Notes under the pieces: generated by a model | Databases searched by the model: none | Seen by the model: the letters and a program-made list of their open reading frames with translations, nothing else | Told to the model about the DNA's origin: nothing | Position numbers and translations under genes: made by a program | DNA from: G963665495 sp963677785 | Lineage (GTDB): Bacteria > Desulfobacterota > Desulfovibrionia > Desulfovibrionales > Desulfovibrionaceae | Direction: 5' to 3' | Length of the DNA: 64,000 bases | Assembly: GCA_963677785.2 (NCBI GenBank) | Contig: CAXXDH010000003.1 | Location: 2,666,001-2,730,000, forward strand | In this document: positions 1-8,832 of the stretch, in pieces | How the letters are laid out: each line of letters begins with the position of its first letter | How positions within the stretch are numbered: position 1 is the stretch's first letter

Positions 1-133
1 CGTATTTTGCAGAACATCTGCCACGAACCGGAGATATTTGTCGTACAGACAAGGCCTTTTCTGCAGCGCAACCGACTGTCGGTTTTCAGGACTGATACGG
101 AATAGCCGGTGCTGAGGGATAGAAGCCGGGAGG

Positions 134-634
134 TCAGTGGCTCAAGGCTTTTTGTGCCGAGGACAGCCTGCTGCCCGTTGAGTGCTTTGGTCTGGGGCGC
201 TTCGGTTCAAGAAGGTCGTGCTTTTTGGTCAACGTCGTGATGGTCCCATTGGGGCCGGTCCGTTCCTTGATGATTCCATACAGCTGCTCGGGCGCGCTCG
301 GCGAATAGGTGTCCGGAACCTCGCTCAACAGCCCTTGTTCCATGTGCATGCGCCAGCAAGGGATTTCATGCTGTTCTCCATCCGCGCACACGATATCTCC
401 GGAGGCATTGGTGATCCTGAGAAAGTCCCCCTGCTTTTTGGCGGAGCCGTGGGATCGTTTCTCGGTGTCCTGTATATTCAAAGCGGTATGCAAAAGTTCT
501 CTGGCCTGCTTGCGCGTTTTTTGCGGGCTGAGGTAGCCGATTGCGGCTCCTATGATGGGGGCGATAAGCACTATCGCCAACAGAACGGACAGTTGCAGAG
601 GATTGGTTTTTGCTGCTGCCATGGCAAGGAACAT
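134..634 (-). CDS. Small single-pass membrane protein, unknown function
   Basis: I do not recognise the family. The 166-residue product has one hydrophobic segment at about residues 12-34, followed by a basic stretch and a soluble, mostly polar C-terminal domain with two cysteines (near residues 83 and 93), so it is probably anchored in the inner membrane. The first ATG is preceded by only a weak ribosome site (TTGGA); a second ATG four codons in is equally possible. It is transcribed alone, away from the TolC gene. The 133 bases beyond its stop hold no recognisable gene. Codon use looks like that of neighbouring genes, which supports it over overlapping frames on the other strand, but the annotation rests only on length and the membrane segment. 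Confidence 0.5.
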   Translation of the reverse strand: MFLAMAAAKTNPLQLSVLLAIVLIAPIIGAAIGYLSPQKTRKQARELLHTALNIQDTEKRSHGSAKKQGDFLRITNASGDIVCADGEQHEIPCWRMHMEQGLLSEVPDTYSPSAPEQLYGIIKERTGPNGTITTLTKKHDLLEPKRPRPKHSTGSRLSSAQKALSH

Positions 635-768
635 TCCAATAGTTTTTTCAAATTACACTGACTTTAAAAAACAATAAGGCAATTGAATGAAAATGCAACC
701 CGCCGTTGGAGTCGGAATCCGGGGGCAGGGGAGTGGGGAAGAATTTGCGGAACTACTGCCGGTTGCCG

Positions 769-808
769 AAAAAAAGCTTCTCGCGCTGACGCGCGAGAAG
801 CTTTTTTT
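769..808 (-). terminator. Rho-independent terminator after the TolC-family gene
   Basis: A 13-base perfect stem (AAGCTTCTCGCGC with its complement) encloses a TGAC loop and is flanked by A-runs on one side and T-runs on the other, so it could work in both directions. It lies about 40 bases past the stop of the TolC-family gene. Confidence 0.9.
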
Positions 809-845
809 CGTAGTCCAGCAAGCCTTTTTTCAAGGCGAAAAGACT

Positions 846-2387
846 CTAATGGGAGGACAGAGCGAAGTTGCGCATCCCCATTCCGGCATACAGGCTGGCA
901 AGGGCGTCCTGATAGTCGGCCATGGCCGAAGTCAGCCCTGCTTCCGCATCGGTAAGGCGGGATTGGGCGTCAAGAACGTCGGTGTTGGTACCGACCTGCG
1001 CCTGGTACCGGGCCACAGCCATACGGTAGCCTTCTTCCGCGGCTTCCACGGATTTTCTGTTAACCTTGATACGTTTCGTGGTTTCGGCAAGCTTCAGGTG
1101 GCGCGATTTGATCTGGTAGGCGATGGTGTTCTTTGTGTTCTCTTCCGTAGCCTGAAGCTGGCGGACATAAGCCTGAGCCTTGCGCCAGGTATAGAGTGTG
1201 TTGCCCCAGTCAAAGACTTTCCAGGTGGCCGCGAGTGAAGCGGACCAGGAACTGAATTCTGTTCTGGAGTTGACGTAACCATCGGCCAGGATATGGTCGC
1301 CGTTGGTTTCCCAGTTCCATTCGGCGGCTAGCTGCGGGTAGATGGCGCTCAAAGATGCACGTGCGTCCTGCTTGGCGATTTCAACAGCCAGTTTGGCGGA
1401 CCTCAGATCCGGACGGTTGGCATAGGCGCGTTCGTAGCATTCGCTCAGCGACATGGAAAAGGGCACGTATTTGAGCTCGCCGACGTAGTTGATTTTTGAC
1501 TCAATGGCCAGGCCGAGCAAGGTGTTGAGCTGGGCGATCTGGGTGGCCACGGTGTTTTCATTCTGCAGCAGCGTGTCTTCGGCAGTGGCCAGGTCGACTT
1601 CGGCCTGAAGGACGTCAAGGCGCGGGCTGAGCCCAACATCGTAAAAAGCCTGGGTCACCTTGTACTGGGAGGAAAGGCGCTTGACGGAATCCCTGGCGCT
1701 TCTGACGTTTTCCCTGGCTTCGAGCAGGGAAAGAAAGTTCTGCTGTACGTCGAGGATCATGGACAGTTCCTCGTATTGCAGATCTTGTTCGGCTTTGTGC
1801 TTGGTATATCTGGCGGACTGGAACGTACTCCAGAGATTGCCGCCCGTGAAGACATCCTGATGCACGGTGACCGTGGCTTGGGTATTGTCGGCGGAAGAGG
1901 TTCGTTCCAGATTAGAGATATCTCTGTTGGGCTTTTTATGGTCGAGCCGGGTGTAGGTATAGCCTGTGCTAAGGGAAGGCAGCATGTTGCCGAGAGCGGC
2001 CTTGCGTCCGGCCTCGGCGCCCACTGCGGCGGCAACATAGGCGGAAAGGCCCGGGTTGGCTTTCAAAGCCTGCTCAACCGCCTGCTGCATGGTATAGGGC
2101 GTGCCGCTTTCGCACTCTATGGCCATTTTTTCAGCTTCAGTCATTTCCCCGTCGATTGTGGGAATTTTCTCGGATTTGGCTTTTTCGAGGGCTTTTTTGG
2201 CCAGAGAGTCTTTTTCCACTTCCATTACGCTCGGAAGTTTGTCCACCGAAATGGAGAGGTCGGAATCCGGAGCCATGCCGAGCTCTGCATCGGTTGTTTC
2301 AGGTTCGGCCAGGGCCGTGCTCGCACACATGACAAGCATGGCGGTGAGAAGAATTCTGACACACAGTTTTTTACAAGGATAAGTCAT
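846..2387 (-). CDS. TolC-family outer-membrane efflux/secretion channel
   Basis: This is a TolC-type outer membrane factor, which forms a trimeric barrel and periplasmic tunnel for type I secretion or drug efflux. The N-terminus has a signal peptide (basic start, hydrophobic core, cleavage after about STALA). About 75 acidic, lysine-rich residues follow, then two OEP repeats (roughly residues 95-290 and 300-505). The repeats are long helices with the alternating Ala/Leu/Gln heptads typical of the family, and the second includes the stretch RYQAQVGTNTDVLDAQ, characteristic of TolC. I chose the ATG that starts MTYPCKK; a TTG four codons earlier is the alternative. No ABC exporter or adaptor gene is adjacent. 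The gene lies downstream of the PEGA-TPR gene on the same strand with a 172-base gap. Confidence 0.88.
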   Translation of the reverse strand: MTYPCKKLCVRILLTAMLVMCASTALAEPETTDAELGMAPDSDLSISVDKLPSVMEVEKDSLAKKALEKAKSEKIPTIDGEMTEAEKMAIECESGTPYTMQQAVEQALKANPGLSAYVAAAVGAEAGRKAALGNMLPSLSTGYTYTRLDHKKPNRDISNLERTSSADNTQATVTVHQDVFTGGNLWSTFQSARYTKHKAEQDLQYEELSMILDVQQNFLSLLEARENVRSARDSVKRLSSQYKVTQAFYDVGLSPRLDVLQAEVDLATAEDTLLQNENTVATQIAQLNTLLGLAIESKINYVGELKYVPFSMSLSECYERAYANRPDLRSAKLAVEIAKQDARASLSAIYPQLAAEWNWETNGDHILADGYVNSRTEFSSWSASLAATWKVFDWGNTLYTWRKAQAYVRQLQATEENTKNTIAYQIKSRHLKLAETTKRIKVNRKSVEAAEEGYRMAVARYQAQVGTNTDVLDAQSRLTDAEAGLTSAMADYQDALASLYAGMGMRNFALSSH

Positions 2388-2559
2388 ACTGGCCCCCAAG
2401 GGTGTTCAAAAATTGTTGGCAAACGTATAGTTCGATGACGTCTCCACAAAAAAATACGTTACAGAACATGGCAGACGACGCCGTTGATCTTCATACATAC
2501 AAGAAGTGTCTTTAGTAGATTTTGGACGCGTAATCAAGAAACAGTGTGTCTCTCTTGAG

Positions 2560-4734
2560 CTACTTCCCAAGCTTTTTATACGCTTCCTGCCGTTTTTTCA
2601 AAGCGTTCCGGTCGGAAGGATCAATCCGCAGCACGGCGTCGTAATCCTTGGCGGCCAGTTCGTACATTCCGAGTTTCATATGTGTTGTCGCGCGGTTAAA
2701 ATAGGCGTCGGTGTAGCTGCCGTCTATGTTCAAGGCACGGGTGTAGTCTTCGAGCGCGTTGAGGTATTGTTTTGCCGCAAAGTGTACGGTACCGCGCGCG
2801 TTGTAGGCGTCCGGGAAACCGGGATTCAGAGCAATGGCCTTGTTGTAATCCTTGAGCGCGCGCTTTTTGCTTCCCGCGGCAAGGTAGGCATTGCCCCGTT
2901 CGTAAAAGCCTTCGGAGTCATCCGGCGCCAGGCTCAGGCATTTGTCGTATTCTTTGATGGCGTGTTTGTATTTGCCCAGTTGGTAGTAGATGAATCCACG
3001 TCCCTTGAACGCGGCGGCCATTTTGGGATCCATTTTGAGAGCCTGTCCGAAGCGTTGGAAGGCTTCCTTGTAGTTCCCCGTATTCAGGAGATCGTTGGCT
3101 TCCAGTACGAGCTGCTGTTCCGGTGTGAGTGCCGCGTTGGCGGGCGCATTCGCCCCCAGGGGAACCGGCGTGGAGAGATCGGCGTTGACCTGCGGATACG
3201 CGGGCGCAGCGTTTGGTGCCGGTGCGAGGGGCAGGGCCGTTGAGGCCGCGGCTTTCGGACGCAGTCGGATTTGCGCTTCGAGTTCTTTTCCGGCTTTGAT
3301 TTCAACCTGGATGGTGACGCTTTCGTAGCCCGGCTTGTCGATTTTTACCTGGTAGCCTCCGGCGGGAAGGCGGACTCCCGGCGTGTAGGGCGTGTTCGTG
3401 TTCAGGAAAAACACGGTGCTGTCCGGAGGATCAATATGCAGCATCAGGCCGCCTTCAGCCCTTTTTTGGGGCGCGGCGGCAGGCCGCTTCCGGGTTTTTT
3501 TTGGGGCGCGGATGGCGTATTGTTTCAATGATGCAGGCAGGTTGGATGTTTTGTTTTGCTCCTGCAAACGTACGTGCAATTGCTGGATCTGGCTGCCGGC
3601 CACGTTCACGTTTTTGCGTACCGTGTCGTACCCCTCTCTGCGGATTTCCAGCGTATAGGTTCCCGCAGGAAGCAGCATTCCCGGCTGGTAGGGCTGGTTG
3701 CTGTCTTGCAGGGAAACGGTCGCGTCGGCAGGTTCCGTATATACGACGAGCTGGCCGTCCTGTGGTTCGGGAGCCGGCGGCGGGGGGGCGGCGGCTTCCA
3801 TGGCGCTGGTATCCCGGATACGCGAGTCGGGGATGGCGAATTTTTTCAGGGCGGGCGGCAGGTTCCGGCTGGCGGATCCGGATTGTTCACGCGTTCCCAG
3901 GGAAGCCAGAATTCGGGTTTCCCGTCCGGATGTAATGTCCACTTCCTTGACCACGCTACGTCCGGCCGTATCGCTGACTTCCAGCAGATAGTGCCCGGGT
4001 TGCAGGGGCATGCCCGGAGTATAGCGGAGATCCGAGTTTAAAAAACGCACGGGCACTCCGGGCGGGTCCGTGATCACGATCAACCTGCCTGGTTCGTCTG
4101 AAAGCCCCGTGGTCGGGATCTGCAGAGCCTCGGCCTTGTCCACCGGGTCGTTCAGATGGATGAGAAAGCGGTTATCGATGCCGGGGAGCAGGGGCAGCTC
4201 TTTTTGCACGCTGCCTATCCCGGGCAGGCTGACCTCAACCAGATAGGTTCCCTTGCGGAGAATGATGCCGGGTTTGTATTTGTAATTGATGTTGATGAAA
4301 CGGATGTTTGCCCCGGGCGGGTCCGTGTCGATAAACAATTTTCCCCAGGTTTCGGATGCGTTTTCCTGCGGACTTTCTTCCAACACCTCGGCCTGGCTGA
4401 GGGCGGATGTCTGCTCTGCCGCGCTTCCTTTTTGAGGAGGTAATGCGATCTGCACGGTGGTGCTTTGGCCGCCGACCACTCTGACCTTTCGCGTAACGTT
4501 CTGACGGCCCGGACTGGATACTTCGACAGAGTAGGTGCCGTCGCGTAAAATAATGCCCGGCATGTATTCGTATTTGATTCCCAGAAAACGGACCTGGGCT
4601 TCTGGGGGATCGGTTTCGACGTACAGCTTGCCCCAGATTTCGGCCTGGGCTGCTGTGGTTCCGATACCGCCTGTGGCAGTCAGGGACAGGGTGATGGTCA
4701 GAATGACGAGCGACAGATGCAAAAAAGGACGCAT
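2560..4734 (-). CDS. Secreted protein with five PEGA repeats and C-terminal TPRs
   Basis: The product is predicted to be exported: a signal peptide begins at the ATG for MRPFLHLSL and should be cut near TAAQA. A longer frame upstream carries no signal and is not used. Five PEGA-type repeats follow, each of about 65 residues and each with a TDPP- or TEPA-like strand and the pattern PGxxLxxGxYxxE. They are separated by Pro/Ala-rich or polar linkers. The last 170 or so residues form about five tetratricopeptide repeats, with hallmark residues such as AFKGRGFIYYQLGKY. PEGA domains are thought to bind surface or cell-wall components and TPRs bind proteins, so an envelope scaffold is likely. It precedes the TolC-family gene on the same strand. 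A perfect palindrome lies 48 bases upstream of the start. Confidence 0.82.
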   Translation of the reverse strand: MRPFLHLSLVILTITLSLTATGGIGTTAAQAEIWGKLYVETDPPEAQVRFLGIKYEYMPGIILRDGTYSVEVSSPGRQNVTRKVRVVGGQSTTVQIALPPQKGSAAEQTSALSQAEVLEESPQENASETWGKLFIDTDPPGANIRFININYKYKPGIILRKGTYLVEVSLPGIGSVQKELPLLPGIDNRFLIHLNDPVDKAEALQIPTTGLSDEPGRLIVITDPPGVPVRFLNSDLRYTPGMPLQPGHYLLEVSDTAGRSVVKEVDITSGRETRILASLGTREQSGSASRNLPPALKKFAIPDSRIRDTSAMEAAAPPPPAPEPQDGQLVVYTEPADATVSLQDSNQPYQPGMLLPAGTYTLEIRREGYDTVRKNVNVAGSQIQQLHVRLQEQNKTSNLPASLKQYAIRAPKKTRKRPAAAPQKRAEGGLMLHIDPPDSTVFFLNTNTPYTPGVRLPAGGYQVKIDKPGYESVTIQVEIKAGKELEAQIRLRPKAAASTALPLAPAPNAAPAYPQVNADLSTPVPLGANAPANAALTPEQQLVLEANDLLNTGNYKEAFQRFGQALKMDPKMAAAFKGRGFIYYQLGKYKHAIKEYDKCLSLAPDDSEGFYERGNAYLAAGSKKRALKDYNKAIALNPGFPDAYNARGTVHFAAKQYLNALEDYTRALNIDGSYTDAYFNRATTHMKLGMYELAAKDYDAVLRIDPSDRNALKKRQEAYKKLGK

Positions 4735-4781
4735 AATAAAAATACCCCGTGGTGAACAGGCTGAAGGAAGCCGCACCGAAG

Positions 4782-4799
4782 CATTGGACATGTCCAATG
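4782..4799. promoter_or_regulatory. 18-base perfect palindrome, candidate operator of the PEGA gene
   Basis: CATTGGACATGTCCAATG is its own reverse complement. It is overlapped by a wider imperfect inverted repeat (GAAGCATT upstream, AATGCTTC downstream, 4778-4809). It sits upstream of the start of the PEGA-TPR gene, where a dimeric regulator could act. No matching regulator gene is adjacent. Confidence 0.45.
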
Positions 4800-5209
4800 G
4801 TAATGCTTCCGGCGGGTTGAGAACTTTTCGGACAGCTCCGGCAGGGCGAGGGATTCGCGCGAAAGCCACGCAGTGCTGCAGTTTTCCAGAGGCGGTTCTC
4901 AAAAAACTCCAAAAGCGTTTAGCCGGTAAAGGTGATTGAAAAAGGCACCCCTATGCTCCATCAACTTGTGGTCCGGACACGTTATAAACGAATATACGGA
5001 CCTGATGCCCTGAAAAATAGCGGGTCGGGTCCGTCGGAAACTTCTTTCCGCTTCCAAAGATGATCGGATAGGCGGATGGGCGTGCCTGCGTGCCGGACAT
5101 CATGATAGTTGCAAAATAGGGGAAAGTTGTCAGCAAATCAAGACAAACAGCTTCTAAAAACAGCATGTTGATGGTCGTAATCTGTCGCATCGCGGTTTCA
5201 TGGGAAACT
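4800..5209. other. Intergenic region between truA and the PEGA gene
   Basis: I see no convincing gene here. A 79-codon frame on the minus strand lacks a ribosome site and any family resemblance. The promoter of the PEGA gene should lie in this stretch. Confidence 0.5.
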
Positions 5210-5227
5210 ATCCGGCCGATGCCGGAT
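5210..5227 (-). terminator. Short hairpin after truA, possible terminator
   Basis: A seven-base stem (ATCCGGC with its complement) around a four-base loop starts 14 bases past the truA stop. The following T-run is short, so termination would be weak. Confidence 0.4.
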
Positions 5228-5240
5228 CTTTGCGTTCGGG

Positions 5241-6014
5241 TCAGTAAAGCATGCGTTCCAGGGTGAGCCCCTGAGCCGGGGCCGTGGGAGGAGCGGCGCT
5301 CCTGTTCCGCTTGGCAAGGATTTCCGGAACTTCGTCAGCCTGAAGTTTGCCGCGCCCGACGTATACGAGACAGCCCATCAGATTGCGGACCATTTGTTTC
5401 AGAAAACCCTGTCCGTGAAAGCGCCAGACCACCTCGGGCCAGCCCGGACCGTTTTCCCGGTCCGCAGGACCGGAGCGGTTGACGGCAAGCAGTGTCCGGA
5501 CCGTGGAGCGCACCACGCTGCCGATGTTCTGAAAGCTGGCGAAATCATGCTCGCCGAGGAAGTGGCGGGCCGCCATGTCCATGGCTTCAAGATCCAGCGG
5601 ACCGGTTTCCCAGACAAACACCCGCCGCTGCGGCAGCACGTATTGTCGGGACAGCCAGAGGCTGTAGGTGTAGATTTTGGATTGCGCGTCGTATCTGGCG
5701 TGAAAGGTTTCCGGCACCTGGACCACATCGATAACCGACACGTCCCGTGAAAGATTGTGGTTCAGCGCGCGTTGCCATTGAATATCCAGCTTGTCGTCGG
5801 GAACATCCGCATGGGCCACCTGGCAGAGCGCGTGCACCCCCGCGTCGGTCCGGCTGGCGCCCTGAACCCGGACCGGAATGCCGAGGATTCTGGCAAAGGC
5901 CTCTTCCAGGCAGCCCTGCACGGTCCGGGGCCTGCTGCCGGTTTTGTGTTCCTGGATCTGCCAGCCGTGCAGCCGGGTCCCCGTATAGGCCAGCGTGAGT
6001 TTTAGCCTTGCCAC
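5241..6014 (-). CDS. truA: tRNA pseudouridine(38-40) synthase TruA
   Basis: TruA converts uridines 38-40 of the tRNA anticodon arm to pseudouridine. The 257-residue product has the usual length and the invariant catalytic motif ASRTDAGVHA, with the aspartate at about residue 57. The family's C-terminal block RFHGQGFLKQMVRNLMG is also present. Translation starts at a GTG with an AAGGA site just upstream. A strong hairpin separates it from motE, so it may be transcribed partly on its own. It ends a run of five minus-strand genes. Confidence 0.96.
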   Translation of the reverse strand: MARLKLTLAYTGTRLHGWQIQEHKTGSRPRTVQGCLEEAFARILGIPVRVQGASRTDAGVHALCQVAHADVPDDKLDIQWQRALNHNLSRDVSVIDVVQVPETFHARYDAQSKIYTYSLWLSRQYVLPQRRVFVWETGPLDLEAMDMAARHFLGEHDFASFQNIGSVVRSTVRTLLAVNRSGPADRENGPGWPEVVWRFHGQGFLKQMVRNLMGCLVYVGRGKLQADEVPEILAKRNRSAAPPTAPAQGLTLERMLY

Positions 6015-6028
6015 AAGTCCTTCTTGTT

Positions 6029-6051
6029 GCGGGGAGCCCCAGGCTCCCCGC
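6029..6051. terminator. Strong hairpin between motE and truA
   Basis: A ten-base perfect stem (GCGGGGAGCC with its complement) encloses a three-base loop. The T-rich tail is on the plus-strand side. In the minus direction the stem is followed by the truA ribosome site and no U-run. It may be a weak terminator, an attenuator or an mRNA-processing element. Confidence 0.5.
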
Positions 6052-6060
6052 TTTGGTGTT

Positions 6061-6789
6061 TTATTGCACCTGCATCACAGTCAGCAGTTCGGTCAGTTTG
6101 GCCGCAACCGTAGGTTTGACATAACTGAGAATTTCACCTGCCTGGCGTCCTGGCATTCCTGCCAAAATCTTGACGGCAATGTCAATGTCCAATGTCTCGA
6201 GGACCGAGGCGGCCTGCTTGGCTTTCATGTTCTTGTAGACATCGATCAGATGCTTGAGCTTGGTTTTCTGCAGTTCTTTGGCCTGATCCAGCATACGCGA
6301 AAGCTTGGCTTCCAGCTTTTGCAGGCGCGCCAGTTTCGCATCCAGAGATTTTTCCAGCTCTTTCAGTTCCTGGCGCTGGCGGGCAAGGTCCTCTTCAGTG
6401 TTGAGCGTATTGCCGTTGAACGGATTGGATTTTTGGGCGTCGGGTTTTGCATCGGCCGGTGGAGTGGCCTGGGCATGCGCTTCGCTGGCGGCAAGGGCGA
6501 AATCCATAAGCATGGGCTCGTCCTGGGCCTTCTCGTCCGAGGCGGTCTGCGGACCGGCTGTCGTCTCCGCCTGGGGCGCTTTCGCCGTCATGCTGATGGG
6601 ATCCGGACCGAAAATGGGTTCGAACATTTTTTTTGCGGGCATTTCAAGCACCAGCATGCCGAGTACCGCTATCTTGAAAACAACGGTCAGCATCAGGATG
6701 CTGAGAAGTTTAGAAATTCTGAGGTTTGAAACGAATTGTTGCCATTTCGTCGAATTCGTTCTGCTCTTTTCTTTCTTCTTCCTGGACAT
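6061..6789 (-). CDS. motE: MotE-like flagellar protein (MgtE intracellular N-domain)
   Basis: This resembles the MotE proteins found beside fliJ in many flagellated bacteria, thought to help motor or stator assembly in the periplasm. A basic N-terminus precedes one membrane segment (about residues 28-50). A Pro/Ala-rich linker and a long coiled coil (about 120-180) follow, and the C-terminus carries the MgtE_N-like pattern MKAKQAASVLETLDIDIAVK. The start ATG lies inside fliJ, giving an 80-base overlap. The only later in-frame ATG is within the membrane segment and would remove the basic residues that normally precede it, so I kept the longer form. It is preceded by fliJ and followed by truA. 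Confidence 0.8.
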   Translation of the reverse strand: MSRKKKEKSRTNSTKWQQFVSNLRISKLLSILMLTVVFKIAVLGMLVLEMPAKKMFEPIFGPDPISMTAKAPQAETTAGPQTASDEKAQDEPMLMDFALAASEAHAQATPPADAKPDAQKSNPFNGNTLNTEEDLARQRQELKELEKSLDAKLARLQKLEAKLSRMLDQAKELQKTKLKHLIDVYKNMKAKQAASVLETLDIDIAVKILAGMPGRQAGEILSYVKPTVAAKLTELLTVMQVQ

Positions 6790-7153
6790 GTTTGGCCGCC
6801 TGTTTTTCTTTGAGTTTATCCAGCAATTTATGTTCTCGGGCCGCTGCGACGGCTTCGCGCCGGCGTTTGTTGAGTTCCTTGGCCAGTTCCAGCAGGTGTT
6901 CCTCCGCCTTTTTCAGGTCTGCCTGCAGTCCCTGCGCGAAATTTTTCCACAGCCACCAGTCATCCGCTGTGGCGCCCTCGTTTCTGTTCAAGGACTCTTT
7001 ATGCGCATCGATACGGGCTCGTATGGCATTGATTTTTTTGCCCTGCCTGGCGTAGTTCTGCTGCGCCTTGGCCAGCTCCAGCTTGGCTTCTTCTTCCAGC
7101 TGGGCGCGGTATTCAAGCACTTTTTGCAATGGAAAGTGAAATGGCCGCGGCAT
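6710..7153 (-). CDS. fliJ: Flagellar export chaperone FliJ
   Basis: FliJ is a small coiled-coil protein of the flagellar export ATPase complex that links FliI to the export gate and recycles chaperones. The product begins MPRPFHFPLQKVLEYR, matching the typical FliJ opening (F-x-LQ-x-VL-x-Y-R), and is almost entirely charged coiled coil over 147 residues. I start it at the ATG with a GGGAG site six bases upstream, rather than an earlier in-frame codon. Its 3' end overlaps motE by 80 bases. No other flagellar genes are within view, so this is the end of, or an outlier from, a flagellar cluster. Confidence 0.85.
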   Translation of the reverse strand: MPRPFHFPLQKVLEYRAQLEEEAKLELAKAQQNYARQGKKINAIRARIDAHKESLNRNEGATADDWWLWKNFAQGLQADLKKAEEHLLELAKELNKRRREAVAAAREHKLLDKLKEKQAAKHVQEEERKEQNEFDEMATIRFKPQNF

Positions 7154-7233
7154 GTTGCTCCCTTTTTTGACTGTCGGAATTCCGTATCTGCTCAAAGGGG
7201 TCAGCAAAAAACGGGCCGTTGCACAGGAGCCGG

Positions 7234-8388
7234 CTAAAAGAGCAACAACGACAACACGCAGCCGCCCAGAACCACCCAGATAATGTCCACCTGTTTGTGC
7301 AGGGCCACAAATGCGGCCAGTCCCAGGACTATTCCCAGCCAGTCCCAGGTAATCGCAAAGGCAAAGCGTACGGTCACCGACGTCATGAGCCCGACCAGGC
7401 TGATCAGCGAACCATGCAGCGCGCGGGCCGCTTTGCGCGAGTGCAGCAGCTTGTCCACAAAGGGCGCACTGCCTACGACAATCAGAAAGGACGGAGCGAA
7501 CATATACAACGCGGCAAAAAAACTCCCGGCCAGTCCTTTGAGATAGTATCCCACAAATGCGGCGGTAATGACAATGGGGCCCGGAGTTATCTGCCCGAGT
7601 GCTATGCCGTCCATGAAGACCTGCTCGCTCATCCAGCCGCGTACGCCGACAAACTCATGCAGCATCAGCGGTATGGAGACGTAGCCGCCTCCGAAAGCGA
7701 ACAGGTCGATTTTGGCCATGAGCAGGCACATGGCGGCGTAGGCGGGGGAGAAGAGCCACAGCAGCGCCAGCAGCAGCGCCAAAAACACGGCTGCAACGAT
7801 CCAGCCGCGGAAGGTCTTTCCAGCATCCAGCCCTTGCTTCGAGGATCCGTTCCCCAGCGTGTCCTCCCGCCCGGGGAGCAGCATGGAGACAAGCGAAATG
7901 GCCACCAGGGCCAGGATGGGGTTGAGGTTGAAGCCGAACCACAGCGCCGCGGCAACCGCCAGCAGTTTATCACTGCCGCTTTTCAGGTAGCGTTTGGCGA
8001 AATCCACGGACGCGTGGGCCACCAGGGCCGCCACAACGATTTTCAGGCCGTTGAACATGTCCATCAGGGATGCGGCATTTCCGAAACGGACATAGATGAC
8101 GGACAGTATCAGGACCATGGCATAGGCGGGAAGGGCAAAACCCAGGTAGGCGGCCAGCGCACCGGATACACCGCGTACGCGCAGGCCGACCCAGGCCGCG
8201 ATCTGCATGGCCGTGGCGCCGGGAATGATCTGGGCCAGGGAAAGGCCGGTACGAAATGTTTTCTCGGAAATCCAGCCCTTGCGTTTGACCGCCATTGCCC
8301 GGATGTAGGGGGCCATGGCCGGTCCGCCAAAGGCGCTGCAGCCAAGACGGAGGAAGGCGACAAATATTTCGAGAAAGCTTGGAGGCAT
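7234..8388 (-). CDS. chrA: Chromate transporter, ChrA family
   Basis: ChrA-family proteins (CHR) export chromate, although many members have no proven substrate. The 384-residue product is a long-chain type with two homologous halves of about six hydrophobic segments each. The first half has the signatures FLRLGCSAFGGPAM and QIIPGATAMQIA. The second has FAFGGGYVSIPLM and LGQITPGPIVITAAFVGY. It lies 24 bases downstream of a MarR-type regulator gene, so the two are probably one operon under that regulator. The usual ChrB regulator is not present. Confidence 0.92.
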   Translation of the reverse strand: MPPSFLEIFVAFLRLGCSAFGGPAMAPYIRAMAVKRKGWISEKTFRTGLSLAQIIPGATAMQIAAWVGLRVRGVSGALAAYLGFALPAYAMVLILSVIYVRFGNAASLMDMFNGLKIVVAALVAHASVDFAKRYLKSGSDKLLAVAAALWFGFNLNPILALVAISLVSMLLPGREDTLGNGSSKQGLDAGKTFRGWIVAAVFLALLLALLWLFSPAYAAMCLLMAKIDLFAFGGGYVSIPLMLHEFVGVRGWMSEQVFMDGIALGQITPGPIVITAAFVGYYLKGLAGSFFAALYMFAPSFLIVVGSAPFVDKLLHSRKAARALHGSLISLVGLMTSVTVRFAFAITWDWLGIVLGLAAFVALHKQVDIIWVVLGGCVLSLLLF

Positions 8389-8412
8389 TGTCTTGTCTTG
8401 CCGCGGAATTGG

Positions 8413-8829
8413 TCAGAACGCGTTGTTCAGCTTGGCAAGCCCGTCGGAAAGGGCGGCGGCTTCTTCATCGGTCAGAGAGCTGGTGATTTCGGCCGTGAGC
8501 TGGGAGTGCAGCTTGTCATGTTCGAGAAAATGCTCCTGCCCCTTTTCGGTGAGTTCGACCAGGTACGAACGCCGGTCGTTTTCATTGGGGGTGCGGCGGA
8601 CAAGAGCTTTGCTTTCCAGGCGATCCACAAGCACGGTGAGCGTGCCCGTGGTCACACCCATTTTCCCGGCCAGTTCCTTCATCCGCAACGGACCGTTCAC
8701 GCCGAGGATCTCGAGGGTGTGCATCTGCGGCAGGGTCAATCCTTTGCCCTTGACCACACTGTGCTCCCAGGAAGAAAGTTTTTCGTAAAATTCGATCAGC
8801 AGATGGCTGAGTTTGTCCAGATCTTTCAC
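8413..8829 (-). CDS. MarR-family transcriptional regulator
   Basis: A 138-residue winged-helix regulator of the MarR type, which normally acts as a ligand- or redox-sensitive dimeric repressor. The central motif MKELAGKMGVTTGTLTVLVD is the recognition helix region, followed by the wing NENDRRSYLVELTEKG. Translation begins at GTG with an AAGGA site. It is immediately upstream of chrA on the same strand, and an inverted repeat overlaps its leader, so autoregulation and control of chrA are likely. It contains no cysteine, so a thiol-based sensor is unlikely. Confidence 0.88.
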   Translation of the reverse strand: MKDLDKLSHLLIEFYEKLSSWEHSVVKGKGLTLPQMHTLEILGVNGPLRMKELAGKMGVTTGTLTVLVDRLESKALVRRTPNENDRRSYLVELTEKGQEHFLEHDKLHSQLTAEITSSLTDEEAAALSDGLAKLNNAF

Positions 8830-8832
8830 GCT

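Noticed and set aside
4951..5190. 79-codon minus-strand frame between truA and the PEGA gene
   Set aside because: No ribosome site and no recognisable features.
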